A stretch of 12,579 nt of DNA from Candidatus Hydrogenedentota bacterium (GTDB taxonomy: Bacteria; Hydrogenedentota; Hydrogenedentia; Hydrogenedentales; SLHB01): positions 1 through 12,579 of the forward strand of contig PWNM01000636.1 of the NCBI GenBank assembly GCA_003557825.1, read 5' to 3'. This document shows, one piece after another, positions 1-6,761 of this stretch (positions within the stretch are counted from its first letter, which is position 1; each line of letters begins with the position of its first letter). Under the pieces are notes generated by a model. It did no database searches. It was not told the origin of the DNA and was given only the letters and a program-made list of their open reading frames with translations. Made by a program: the position numbers and the translations under genes.

Positions 1-642
1 AAAGACCGTCCGCGGGTGGCCATTTCCGCAAAGCTGGTGTCCAATTTGATTGTGGCGGCGGGAGCCGACCGGGTGTTGACGGTCGACCTACACTGCGGGC
101 AGATCCAGAGTTTTTTCGATATCCCCGTCGATCACCTCAGTGGCGAGGTAACCTTTGCGGGATATTTCAACGAAATAAAAGAAGACAATTTTGTCGTAAT
201 CAGCCCCGACACGGGAAGCGTTCAACGGGTGCGCGAGTTTGCGCGGCGGCTCGATGTCCCCTTGGGAATCGTAGACAAGCGGCGTCCGAAGGCCAACACA
301 AGCGAAGTAATGAACGTGATCGGCGATGTCTCGGGCAAACATGCCCTGATATTCGACGATATGATCGACACAGGCGGCACATTGGTCAAGGCCGCGCAAG
401 CGCTTATGGACCGGGGAGCCATTGATGTAAAGGCATGCGCGACCCACGCCGTATTCAGCGGTGACGCAGTCGACCTTATTACGGAGAGCATGCTCACGGA
501 AGTGGTGGTCACCGATACGATCCCGTTGCGGCCGAACGCGGAAGCCTGCCCGAAGATACGGGTGTTAAGTTGCGCGTCGCTGGTGGGTGAAGCCATTCGC
601 CGCATTCACGAAGAAGAATCTGTCAGTATCCTGTTTAAGTAA
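1..642 (+). CDS. prs: Ribose-phosphate pyrophosphokinase, 3' part (5' end outside window)
   Basis: Makes PRPP from ribose 5-phosphate and ATP, the cytosolic precursor of purines, pyrimidines, histidine, tryptophan and NAD. The reading frame is open from base 1: codons 1-15 encode KDRPR and continue without a break into VAISAKLVSNL, the flexible-loop region of the family. The GTG at 16 is therefore internal, not a start. About 213 residues are present of the usual ~315, so roughly the first 100 are missing upstream. Visible hallmarks are VDLHCGQIQSFFD, the SPDTGSVQR stretch, DKRRPKANTSEV, and the PRPP-binding loop FDDMIDTGGTL at 352-384. The C-terminus (EAIRRIHEEESVSILF) matches the normal family ending, so the 3' end is intact. 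It lies 23 bases upstream of the L25 gene, an order known from many bacteria. Family assignment is secure. Confidence 0.96.
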   Translation, partial: KDRPRVAISAKLVSNLIVAAGADRVLTVDLHCGQIQSFFDIPVDHLSGEVTFAGYFNEIKEDNFVVISPDTGSVQRVREFARRLDVPLGIVDKRRPKANTSEVMNVIGDVSGKHALIFDDMIDTGGTLVKAAQALMDRGAIDVKACATHAVFSGDAVDLITESMLTEVVVTDTIPLRPNAEACPKIRVLSCASLVGEAIRRIHEEESVSILFK

Positions 643-649
643 TCCTTTC

Positions 650-654
650 GGAGG
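650..654 (+). promoter_or_regulatory. Shine-Dalgarno site that sets the L25 start
   Basis: GGAGG lies 11 bases before the ATG at 666. It nearly abuts the in-frame GTG at 657, which is too close for initiation. The ATG also gives the usual MEIPxLKA-type L25 N-terminus. Start choice is an inference from spacing and family form. Confidence 0.7.
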
Positions 655-665
655 AAGTGAAAGAC

Positions 666-1328
666 ATGGAAATCCCAACGCTTAAGGCGAATAGCCGCTC
701 GACGGACGGTAAGGGCGCAGCGCGTCGGACCCGGGCAGCTGGCAAAGTTCCCGCGGTGCTCTACGGCGGAACCGGCGAACCGGTCAGCATCCAGCTGGAC
801 TACGGCGAGTTCGAGAGCCTGCTCCAACACCATGCGGGCGAACAGATGGTGGTCAACCTCAACGTCGAAGACAAGTCCGACTGGAGCAGCCCCGCGTTTC
901 TCAAGGTGGTGCAGCATCATCCGCTGCGCGGCGATGTTCAGCATGTTGATTTCATCCGTATCCGCCTTGACGAGAAAATTGTCGTATCGGTACCGTTGAC
1001 ACTGACGGGCCGGCCCAAGGGCGTAGTAGACGAAGGCGGCGTCCTCGATCATCAGCTTCGCGAGATCGAGCTGGAATGCCTGGCGACGGAGATTCCGGAA
1101 GAGATCACCATCGATGTCAGCCATCTTGACATCGGCGACAGCATCCACGTCAGCGACGTGAAGGTTCCAGGCAGCGCCGAGATTATCACGGATACAGACC
1201 GCGCCGTAGCGGCGGTGCATATGCCGCGGGTCATCAAGTCGCTCGAAGAAGAAGAAGCCGAGTTGGCCGAGGCGGAAGCTGAAGCAGAGGCCGAAGCCGA
1301 AGAAGCCGAGGAATCGGAAGAAGACTAG
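666..1328 (+). CDS. rplY: Large-subunit ribosomal protein bL25, CTC form with acidic tail
   Basis: Binds 5S rRNA in the 50S subunit. The 220-residue product has the two-domain CTC/TL5 layout. An N-terminal L25 domain (about 1-95; GKGAARRTRAAGKVPAVLYGG near the start) is followed by the TL5 C-terminal beta domain (about 100-190; GVVDEGGVLDHQLREIELEC, then the ITIDVSHLDIGDSIHVSD region). A low-complexity tail runs from about residue 192 to the end and is dominated by Glu and Ala. It has 16 Glu in the last 27 residues and no basic residues. Such acidic tails occur in CTC proteins, and their role is not clear. The ATG at 666 is preferred over the in-frame GTG at 657 because of Shine-Dalgarno spacing. 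The gene lies between prs and pth, a common arrangement in which L25 and Pth are translated from one message. Confidence 0.94.
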   Translation: MEIPTLKANSRSTDGKGAARRTRAAGKVPAVLYGGTGEPVSIQLDYGEFESLLQHHAGEQMVVNLNVEDKSDWSSPAFLKVVQHHPLRGDVQHVDFIRIRLDEKIVVSVPLTLTGRPKGVVDEGGVLDHQLREIELECLATEIPEEITIDVSHLDIGDSIHVSDVKVPGSAEIITDTDRAVAAVHMPRVIKSLEEEEAELAEAEAEAEAEAEEAEESEED

Positions 1329-1349
1329 GGTGGCCGCAGTGCATACGCG

Positions 1350-1994
1350 ATGGGCGGCATGAACCAGACAGGTTCGGGACCTCCCCGACGAAGACTCGTC
1401 GTCGGGCTGGGAAATCCTGGCGCTCAATATCGCAATACGCGGCACAATATTGGGTTTATGGTGCTCGATCGCATTGCGGACCGGCTCGGCGTGGCATTTT
1501 CCCGCGAGAAGTTCGAAGGACTTTACGCGGAAGGCCGCCACGAAGGCGTACCGGTTACCCTACTTAAGCCGCTGACCTTTATGAACCGAAGCGGGCGGTC
1601 CGTGGCGCAAGCCGCGCGCAACGCCATTCCGGAGCCTGAGAATATTCTTGTAGTGGTCGATGATGTGCATTTGCCGTTGGGTACGTTGCGTTTGCGGGCG
1701 CAGGGAAGCGCAGGGGGCCACAACGGCCTGAAATCGATCATACAGCAGTTGGGAACGCAGGCGTTTCCACGCTTACGTATCGGCATCGGACGGCGCGATG
1801 CCGACGGCGAACTCACGGGCCATGTGCTCGGACGATTCACCCCTGACGAAAAAGGCGCCATTGAAGAGGCCCGGGATCGCGCCACGGATGCGGCGTTGAC
1901 ATTTGTCGTCGCCGGAATCGAGCGCGCCATGAATGCCTATAACATATCGCCCAAACAAACCGGCCCCACGAAGCCGGATAGCAATCGGGAGTAA
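1350..1994 (+). CDS. pth: Peptidyl-tRNA hydrolase
   Basis: Cleaves the ester bond of peptidyl-tRNA released prematurely from ribosomes and so recycles tRNA in the cytosol. The 214-residue product is a little longer than the usual ~190-200 because of a short N-terminal extension. All family catalytic positions are visible: Asn22 in GLGNPG, His32 in TRHNIGF, Asn79 in FMNRSG, Asp104 in VVDDVHLPLG, and Asn125 in GGHNGLKS. The C-terminal part (GHVLGRFTPDE) is also typical. The start is uncertain: ATG at 1350 and ATG at 1359 are in frame, neither has a good Shine-Dalgarno sequence, and both lie before the conserved core. The gene sits 21 bases after rplY. Its stop is 2 bases before the next ATG, so it is probably in one operon with both neighbours. 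Confidence 0.95.
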   Translation: MGGMNQTGSGPPRRRLVVGLGNPGAQYRNTRHNIGFMVLDRIADRLGVAFSREKFEGLYAEGRHEGVPVTLLKPLTFMNRSGRSVAQAARNAIPEPENILVVVDDVHLPLGTLRLRAQGSAGGHNGLKSIIQQLGTQAFPRLRIGIGRRDADGELTGHVLGRFTPDEKGAIEEARDRATDAALTFVVAGIERAMNAYNISPKQTGPTKPDSNRE

Positions 1995-1996
1995 CC

Positions 1997-2476
1997 ATGC
2001 GACACACCATTAGCGTCCTTGTCGAGAATCATTTTGGCGTCCTGGCGCGGGTATCGGGGTTGTTCAGTGCCCGGGGATACAATATTGACAGTTTGTGCGT
2101 GGCCGAAACAGACGACCCGAGCATCTCGAGGATGACCCTTGTAGTCCGGGGCGACGACCGGGTGCTCGAACAGATCATCAAGCAGCTCAATAAACTGGTG
2201 GACACCATCGAGGTCATCGATCTAACGCAAGAGGATCACGTCGAACGCGAGTTGGTTATGGTGAAGATCGGAGCCAATAACAAGGTTCGCGGCGAAGTGG
2301 TCGAAATTGCCAACATCTTCAGAGCCAAAGTGATCGATATTGGGTGTGATGCCATGACCATCGAAGCTACCGGTTCGCAGGATAAAGTGAGGGCGTTTAT
2401 CGATATGATGCACCCCTTTGGGATTAAGGAACTCGTGCGAACGGGCAACGTGGCCATCGCCCGGTCGCCCAAATAG
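1997..2476 (+). CDS. ilvN: Acetolactate synthase small (regulatory) subunit
   Basis: Regulatory subunit of acetohydroxyacid synthase, the first common step of valine, leucine and isoleucine synthesis. It activates the catalytic subunit and carries feedback inhibition by valine. The 159-residue length is that of the long IlvH type (about 163 in E. coli), not the short enteric IlvN. An N-terminal ACT domain covers about residues 3-77 (SVLVENHFGVLARVSGLFS). A C-terminal ALS_ss domain follows (HVERELVMVKI). Gly14 and Asn29, the positions known from E. coli IlvH to shape the valine site, are both kept, as is Asn11, so valine sensitivity is likely. A Shine-Dalgarno sequence GGGAG (1987-1991) lies inside the end of pth, 5 bases before the ATG. 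No catalytic-subunit gene (ilvB) is next to it in the window. Confidence 0.95.
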   Translation: MRHTISVLVENHFGVLARVSGLFSARGYNIDSLCVAETDDPSISRMTLVVRGDDRVLEQIIKQLNKLVDTIEVIDLTQEDHVERELVMVKIGANNKVRGEVVEIANIFRAKVIDIGCDAMTIEATGSQDKVRAFIDMMHPFGIKELVRTGNVAIARSPK

Positions 2477-2505
2477 ACGCATCCCCGGGCACAAGACGCG
2501 CCGTC

Positions 2506-2564
2506 AGCCTCTTCGTCCCTAGAAACATCAGGGACTGTGCGGCGTTCCATTTGCGCGTGAGGCT
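2506..2564 (+). terminator. Possible terminator or structured RNA downstream of ilvN
   Basis: AGCCTC (2506-2511) can pair with GAGGCT (2559-2564), followed by TGTTTT. Inside it GTCCCT (2515-2520) pairs with AGGGAC (2530-2535) across a 9-base loop. Together they make a branched fold ending in a short U-rich run. The loop is long for a standard intrinsic terminator and the U-run is weak, so this is only a candidate end for the prs-rplY-pth-ilvN message. Confidence 0.3.
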
Positions 2565-2579
2565 TGTTTTGTAGATAAT
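2551..2579 (+). promoter_or_regulatory. Candidate sigma70-type promoter for the zinc-ribbon/accD/folC genes
   Basis: TTGCGC (2551-2556), a 17-base spacer, then GATAAT (2574-2579). The -10 matches the consensus at five of six positions; the -35 matches only at TTG. It lies in the 201-bp gap about 100 bases before the next start codon. It overlaps the possible terminator fold. Seen by eye only. Confidence 0.3.
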
Positions 2580-2662
2580 ATTCAGTTGGACAGTGCGGTA
2601 CTGCCCTTTCATTTGAATCATTCGCTCGACCAGGGCCCGCCGGTGGAGACACCCGCGTACCC

Positions 2663-2670
2663 AAGGAGGA
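2663..2670 (+). promoter_or_regulatory. Strong Shine-Dalgarno site that supports a TTG start
   Basis: AAGGAGGA, a near-perfect complement to the 16S rRNA 3' end, stands 7 bases before the TTG at 2678. No in-frame ATG exists near it, so this site decides the start of the zinc-ribbon protein. Confidence 0.8.
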
Positions 2671-2677
2671 CCGCCGT

Positions 2678-3400
2678 TTGAAGACGTTGTTGCGCCTGCA
2701 AGACCTGGATTTGCGTATCAAGGCATGCCGCGACCGCGAAGGGGAGATCCCCAAGCAAAAGAACCGGTTCAATGTTCAGCGCGAGCGACTACAAACCGAA
2801 CTCCAAGAACGGGAACAGGCCTACAAAGCGTTGCAGATAGAACAACGCACCTGTGAAACGGAGATCGAACAGATGCAGGCCCAAGTGGCCAAGTATCAAG
2901 ATCAACTCCTCAAGGTCAAGAAGAACGACGAATATCAAGCCCTCACCCATGAAATCGACGCCCTCAAGAAGCACATCGGTCAAAAAGAAGAACGCATCCT
3001 CTCTCTGATGATTGAAATCGACGACGCCAAAGCTCGGTACGAAGAGGATAAAAAACGCATCGCCGAAGAACTCGAAAGAATCGATGCGGAATGCGCTGCC
3101 ATTGATACCGAACTCGAAGAAGCCATAGCGGCCCGCAAGGAACTCGAACAACAACGGCAACCCCTGGCCGAACAGGTGGATCCAAAGTTACGCACGCTGT
3201 ACGAGCGGATCCTCGCGAAACGACCGGGAAGCCGGGCCGTGGTGTCGTTGCGGGGAGAGTACTGCTCCGGTTGTAACATGAAGGTGTTGCCCCAGGTGGT
3301 CAACGAGGTTCTTGGCGGCAAAGTACACACATGCAACCATTGTGGCCGGATTCTGTATTATCAGGAAGAGATGGAAGAAGAACGCGCCAACGCGCAATAG
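2678..3400 (+). CDS. Coiled-coil C4 zinc-ribbon protein (DUF164 / zf-RING_7 family)
   Basis: The 240-residue cytosolic protein has an N-terminal short helix (LLRLQDLDLRIK), then a long charged, heptad-like coiled coil (about 20-165, rich in Glu, Lys, Gln). A C-terminal zinc ribbon follows with Cys196-x2-Cys199 and Cys219-x2-Cys222. The KKNDEYQALTHEI segment in the coil is typical of this family. The family is widespread and usually annotated only as a C4-type zinc-ribbon protein. The chlamydial member has been studied as a nucleic-acid-binding, secretion-related protein, so no firm function can be given here. The start is TTG, supported by a near-perfect Shine-Dalgarno sequence 7 bases upstream. 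The accD start lies 15 bases after its stop, so the two are probably co-transcribed. Confidence 0.88.
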   Translation: MKTLLRLQDLDLRIKACRDREGEIPKQKNRFNVQRERLQTELQEREQAYKALQIEQRTCETEIEQMQAQVAKYQDQLLKVKKNDEYQALTHEIDALKKHIGQKEERILSLMIEIDDAKARYEEDKKRIAEELERIDAECAAIDTELEEAIAARKELEQQRQPLAEQVDPKLRTLYERILAKRPGSRAVVSLRGEYCSGCNMKVLPQVVNEVLGGKVHTCNHCGRILYYQEEMEEERANAQ

Positions 3401-3415
3401 GGCTGAGTAGGACTT

Positions 3416-4297
3416 ATGTCATTCTTAAAACGCAGACGATTTGTATCGGTTATCGGTCGAAAGAGCGGATTGCCCGAAGGGCTTTGGCTCAAATGCCACG
3501 GATGCAAAAAACCGGTTTTTCACAAAGACGTGCAGGAAAATCAGATGGTCTGCACGCTTTGCGGGCACCATTATCGCGTAAAAGCCCGAAAACGGCTCAC
3601 CTGGATGGTGGATCCCGATACATTCGAGGAAACCCATACCGAGATTGAAAGCGCCGATCCCTTGGGCTTCGTCATCCCCGAGGTGGACTTTTCCTATCCG
3701 GAGAAAATCGCTCAGTCGAAACAGAAATCCGGGTTGAACGAAGCGGCCGTCACGGGATTCGGTTCCATCGAGGGAATCCGTACCGTGCTCGGCGTGATGG
3801 ATTTTACCTTCCGGGGCGGCAGCATGGGTTCGGCGTTGGGCGAAAAGTTTTGCTTGGCGGCCGAAGATGCCATCCGCAAACAGCTCCCCTTTGTCATGGT
3901 AACGGCCTCGGGCGGCGCACGCATGGAGGAAGGCATCCTCAGCCTGATGCAGATGGCCAAAACCGCCGATGCCGTCCACGCGATGAACGAGGCCTCCGTG
4001 CCATATATCGTCGTGCTGACCAATCCCACCACGGGCGGGGTATATGCCTCCTTTGCAAGTTTGGGCGACATTACCATTGCCGAGCCGGGGGCGCATATCG
4101 GATTCGCCGGTCCGCGATTGATCGAGGGAGCGCTCAAGGTAAAACTGCCCGAAGGTTTCCAGTCTGCCGAGTATCAGTTCAAGAACGGATTCATCGACAT
4201 GCTCGTGGCCCGTCCCGAGTTGCGTTCGACCTTAGGCCGTTTGTTGCGTTACCTCAGCCCCCAGGCGCGGGAAGCGGAAGAAGGGATGCTCTGTTGA
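3416..4297 (+). CDS. accD: Acetyl-CoA carboxylase, carboxyltransferase subunit beta
   Basis: With AccA it forms the carboxyltransferase of acetyl-CoA carboxylase, which moves the carboxyl group from biotin-BCCP to acetyl-CoA to give malonyl-CoA for fatty acid synthesis. The 293-residue length is close to the usual 280-305. The N-terminal zinc ribbon has Cys27, Cys30, Cys46 and Cys49, the same positions as in E. coli. The crotonase-like carboxyltransferase fold follows. It shows TASGGARMEEG (163-173) and GGVYASFASLGD (207-218), with the glycine pairs that form the oxyanion holes, then GFAGPRLIE. The C-terminus (LRYLSPQ) is normal. A weak AGTAGGA sequence precedes the ATG. The neighbour folC is a well-known partner in gene order (accD-folC) in many Gram-negative bacteria. 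accA is not in the window. Confidence 0.96.
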   Translation: MSFLKRRRFVSVIGRKSGLPEGLWLKCHGCKKPVFHKDVQENQMVCTLCGHHYRVKARKRLTWMVDPDTFEETHTEIESADPLGFVIPEVDFSYPEKIAQSKQKSGLNEAAVTGFGSIEGIRTVLGVMDFTFRGGSMGSALGEKFCLAAEDAIRKQLPFVMVTASGGARMEEGILSLMQMAKTADAVHAMNEASVPYIVVLTNPTTGGVYASFASLGDITIAEPGAHIGFAGPRLIEGALKVKLPEGFQSAEYQFKNGFIDMLVARPELRSTLGRLLRYLSPQAREAEEGMLC

Positions 4298-4326
4298 TTC
4301 GGATTGGGGCGCCGGTTTCGCCTAGC

Positions 4327-4330
4327 GGAG
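4327..4330 (+). promoter_or_regulatory. Shine-Dalgarno site that supports the ATG start of folC
   Basis: GGAG stands 9 bases before the ATG at 4340. The upstream in-frame TTG at 4304 has no such site and would add 12 residues not seen in the family. Confidence 0.55.
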
Positions 4331-4339
4331 CCTCGGCCC

Positions 4340-5608
4340 ATGGATGAACGGGATTACCTGGTCTCCCTCGAACGGTTCGGCATCAAGCTTGGGCTCGAAA
4401 ACATCGCCCGGCTGTTGCGCGCAGCAGACGATCCACACTTGGCGATCCCCGTCGTCCACGTAGCCGGTACAAACGGCAAGGGCAGCGTGGTGGCCATGCT
4501 CGATGCCATATTCCATGCTGCCGGCTATCATACCGTCCGCTATACGAGCCCCCACCTCATGGTGCTCAACGAACGGTTCCTTCAGGATATGCAACCCATC
4601 TCGGATGCCGACCTCGATGACCAGATCCGGTTTTTCCGAGCCGTGGCCGAAACAATGGACCCGCCGCCGACCTTCTTCGAATTTGTAACTGCCATGGCGT
4701 TTCGTTGGTTCGCGGCGGTCGGAGCCGATGTGGCGCTTGTCGAAGTGGGCTTGGGCGGACGATTCGACGCCACCAACATCGTCCAACCTACGGCTACGGC
4801 CATTACCAATATCGACCTCGAACATCAACGGTACCTGGGCGATACCCTCGAACTGATTGCTTTTGAAAAGGCCGGCATTCTTAAAGCGGGCGTACCCGCC
4901 GTCGTCGGTGAAACCCGGCCCGGGCCGCTGGACGTGATTCTCCAGCGGGCGCAGGAGCTCGATGTACCCGTGCGGCTGCTGGACAGCGACTTCCGCTATA
5001 GTCTTGAAGGCACTCCGTTCGACCATCGGTTTACCTATACGAACGACCACTTTGAACTCGGTCCTATTCCGTTGGGCATGGCGGGCAGCTATCAGGGGGA
5101 GAATGCCGCCCTGGCGGTAGCGTTGGTCGAAGGCCTTCGCGACACCTATCCTGCCCTAACGAGCGAGGCCATTACGGAGGGGTTACGCGATGCCCGGTGG
5201 CCCTGTCGCCTCGAAAAGGTGCTCGAACATCCGCCGGTCATCATCGACGTGGCCCACAACCACGCAGGCGCAATAAAACTGGCCGAACAGCTCAATCGGT
5301 GCGTCATCGTGATGGCCGTTTCGTCGGACAAGGCTGCGGAACAAATGATCGCCGCCCTCGCGCCCCGAGCTGCGGAACTCATTCTTACCCAGTTTTCGGG
5401 CTCCCGCGCCTTGCCCGTCTCCGACCTGTGCGCCGCAGCGAGTACGCTCCCCCATCACCGCGCCGAAACCCTGGCCGAGGCCATCGATTTGGGAGTTTCT
5501 CTGGCTTCGGACACGACGCCGCTTTTCATAACGGGATCCATTTTCACCGCCGGCGAGGCCCGAGCCCTGCTGATCGAACGGCATGGCGCCGCTCCTATTC
5601 GGTTTTAG
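4340..5608 (+). CDS. folC: Bifunctional folylpolyglutamate / dihydrofolate synthase
   Basis: ATP-dependent ligase of the Mur-ligase superfamily. It adds glutamate to folates, and often also makes dihydrofolate from dihydropteroate. The product is 422 residues, the usual length. The N-terminus RFGIKLGLENI is typical. The P-loop AGTNGKGS is at 42-49, TSPHL at 69-73, and the Mur-type VEVGLGGRFDATN at 134-146. The C-terminal domain contains DVAHNHAG from residue 303. In most family members this reads DGAHNP, so the Gly and Pro are replaced here while the AHN core is kept. The ATG at 4340 is chosen over an in-frame TTG at 4304. The gene lies 42 bases after accD. Whether it also has dihydrofolate synthase activity cannot be read from sequence. 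Confidence 0.94.
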   Translation: MDERDYLVSLERFGIKLGLENIARLLRAADDPHLAIPVVHVAGTNGKGSVVAMLDAIFHAAGYHTVRYTSPHLMVLNERFLQDMQPISDADLDDQIRFFRAVAETMDPPPTFFEFVTAMAFRWFAAVGADVALVEVGLGGRFDATNIVQPTATAITNIDLEHQRYLGDTLELIAFEKAGILKAGVPAVVGETRPGPLDVILQRAQELDVPVRLLDSDFRYSLEGTPFDHRFTYTNDHFELGPIPLGMAGSYQGENAALAVALVEGLRDTYPALTSEAITEGLRDARWPCRLEKVLEHPPVIIDVAHNHAGAIKLAEQLNRCVIVMAVSSDKAAEQMIAALAPRAAELILTQFSGSRALPVSDLCAAASTLPHHRAETLAEAIDLGVSLASDTTPLFITGSIFTAGEARALLIERHGAAPIRF

Positions 5609-5621
5609 GCGCAGGGAACAA

Positions 5622-5642
5622 AAACGGCGTAGTCCCGCGTTT
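5622..5642 (+). terminator. Possible weak intrinsic terminator after folC
   Basis: AAACG-(G)-CG at 5622-5629 can pair with CGCGTTT at 5636-5642, with one bulged G and a 6-base loop. A run of A precedes it and the U-rich stretch TTTCATTT includes its end. The stem is short, so termination would be weak. It separates the housekeeping genes from the carotenoid cluster. Confidence 0.3.
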
Positions 5643-5645
5643 CAT

Positions 5646-5674
5646 TTGGGTTTCGGCACCAATACAGTTATACT
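5646..5674 (+). promoter_or_regulatory. Candidate promoter of the carotenoid cluster
   Basis: TTGGGT (5646-5651), a 17-base spacer, then TATACT (5669-5674). The -10 matches the consensus at five of six positions. A start point would fall near 5680, leaving a leader of roughly 70 bases before the crtB ATG. It is the only good sigma70-like pair seen in the 145-bp gap. Seen by eye only. Confidence 0.45.
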
Positions 5675-5676
5675 GT
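5664..5676. promoter_or_regulatory. Perfect palindrome over the -10 box, possible operator
   Basis: ACAGT-TAT-ACTGT, five-base arms around a three-base centre. It covers the -10 of the candidate carotenoid promoter, where a repressor would block RNA polymerase. No regulator gene is present in the window. Its position is suggestive, but a 5-bp arm can arise by chance. Confidence 0.35.
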
Positions 5677-5702
5677 TGGGTAAGAGAAACACCGTGTAGG
5701 AC

Positions 5703-5717
5703 TCAGATTTTTTCTGA
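5703..5717 (+). other. Small hairpin with all-T loop in the crtB leader
   Basis: TCAGA (5703-5707) and TCTGA (5713-5717) flank five T residues. In RNA this would be a 5-bp stem with a U5 loop about 35 bases before the crtB start. It is not an intrinsic terminator, since the U-run is in the loop. Its function is unknown. Confidence 0.3.
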
Positions 5718-5753
5718 ACCAAAACGGTCGATTGTAAGGCGCTGTACGTATTG

Positions 5754-6746
5754 ATGGACTCAACGCCCTGGAGTGCAGAACACTGGCGGAAATTCGAACG
5801 TCGGTGTATTGATGATGCCCAGCGTACCGAAAGCGACGAGGACGCGTGGTACATCCTGTCCCGTTATGCCCGCATCGTATTACGTACCTACAGTACGAGC
5901 TTCTTTATCGTGACGCGGTTCTTGCCGTCCGTTAAACGCGCCCAGGTCGAAGCCGTCTATGCAGCCGTTCGCCAACCCGACGAAATCGTAGATACCTTCC
6001 CGTTGCCTCCTGCGGAACAGGAACAACAGCTTGGAGTCTGGCGACAGTATTACGAAGCAAGCCTTGCGCAACCGTCCACCAGAGCGGCCCTCACAGCGGG
6101 CATTCCGCCTTTTGTGGCGGCCTTCACGCGCGTGGTACGCGATGCGGCCATTCCTGAGGAACACTATCACGCCTTCCTCGATGCCATGCTCCGGGATGTA
6201 CGACCCCGGCCATTCGAGACTATGGGAGCCTTAATCGACGACTATATTTACGGTAGCGCCATCGTGGTCGGTTATTTCCTAACCTATATTTACGGGGCAT
6301 CGTCGCCGGCGGGATTTGACCGCGCCTTGGCCAGCGCACGCAGCTTGGGCATCGCCCTTCAACTCACGAATTTTGCGCGGGATGTAGGGGAAGACCAAAA
6401 ACGGGGACGTCTATACGTGCCCCTCGAAGTGCTTCGCAGCGTAGGAATTACAAAACCTGATGTAAATGAACCAAGCCAACAACTCGGCTGGATGCGGGCG
6501 GTCCAGATCATGACCGAGGCGGCCGAAGAACACTACACCGACGCGGACGCCGGACTGGACGCCTTCCATCCCGATAGCCGAATGGCAATCCATGCCTGTG
6601 TCAACGTCTATCGCGAACTCAACAATCGCATAGGAAGGAGTCCCCATGGGATTCTCCACCGGGAGAGCGTTCCTTTTTGGGCGAAATTCCGCGTATTGCC
6701 CCGGAGCAAATACTGGCGCTTGCCATTGGCCTACCTTTCGTCCTAA
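5754..6746 (+). CDS. crtB: Phytoene/dehydrosqualene synthase (squalene/phytoene synthase family)
   Basis: Condenses two prenyl diphosphates head-to-head, the first committed step of carotenoid synthesis (C40 phytoene from GGPP, or C30 dehydrosqualene from FPP). The product is 330 residues from the ATG at 5754; an in-frame TTG one codon earlier is possible. The family signatures are present. The N-terminal SFFIVTRFLP segment binds substrate. The first aspartate motif is DEIVD at 76-80. The second is NFARDVGED at 206-214, followed by KRGRLYVP. YIYGSAIVVGYF lies between them. The only upstream AAGG (5736-5739) is 14 bases from the ATG, rather far, so translation may be moderate. The next gene is a desaturase 15 bases downstream, which favours a carotenoid role over squalene or hopanoid synthesis. 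Chain length cannot be told from these motifs. Confidence 0.9.
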   Translation: MDSTPWSAEHWRKFERRCIDDAQRTESDEDAWYILSRYARIVLRTYSTSFFIVTRFLPSVKRAQVEAVYAAVRQPDEIVDTFPLPPAEQEQQLGVWRQYYEASLAQPSTRAALTAGIPPFVAAFTRVVRDAAIPEEHYHAFLDAMLRDVRPRPFETMGALIDDYIYGSAIVVGYFLTYIYGASSPAGFDRALASARSLGIALQLTNFARDVGEDQKRGRLYVPLEVLRSVGITKPDVNEPSQQLGWMRAVQIMTEAAEEHYTDADAGLDAFHPDSRMAIHACVNVYRELNNRIGRSPHGILHRESVPFWAKFRVLPRSKYWRLPLAYLSS

Positions 6747-6761
6747 GTCACGAGGCCGCTC

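Noticed and set aside
16..18. GTG as the start of prs
   Set aside because: The upstream in-frame codons encode KDRPR, which is part of the family's conserved loop, so the gene continues beyond the window edge.
606..1541. A 311-codon minus-strand open frame across rplY and the start of pth
   Set aside because: It covers two well-recognised genes and has no family features of its own. It contains a low-complexity Phe-rich part that is the mirror of the Glu-rich L25 tail.
2590..2603. ACAGT-GCGGT-ACTG, similar to the palindrome at 5664-5676, suggesting a shared regulator
   Set aside because: The spacer is 5 bases instead of 3 and the arms are only 4 bases paired. Two such short matches can arise by chance.
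5754..6746. Squalene synthase (HpnC/HpnD type) of a hopanoid pathway
   Set aside because: The following genes are carotenoid desaturases, a carotenoid-type glycosyltransferase and CruF. No hopanoid gene such as squalene-hopene cyclase is present.
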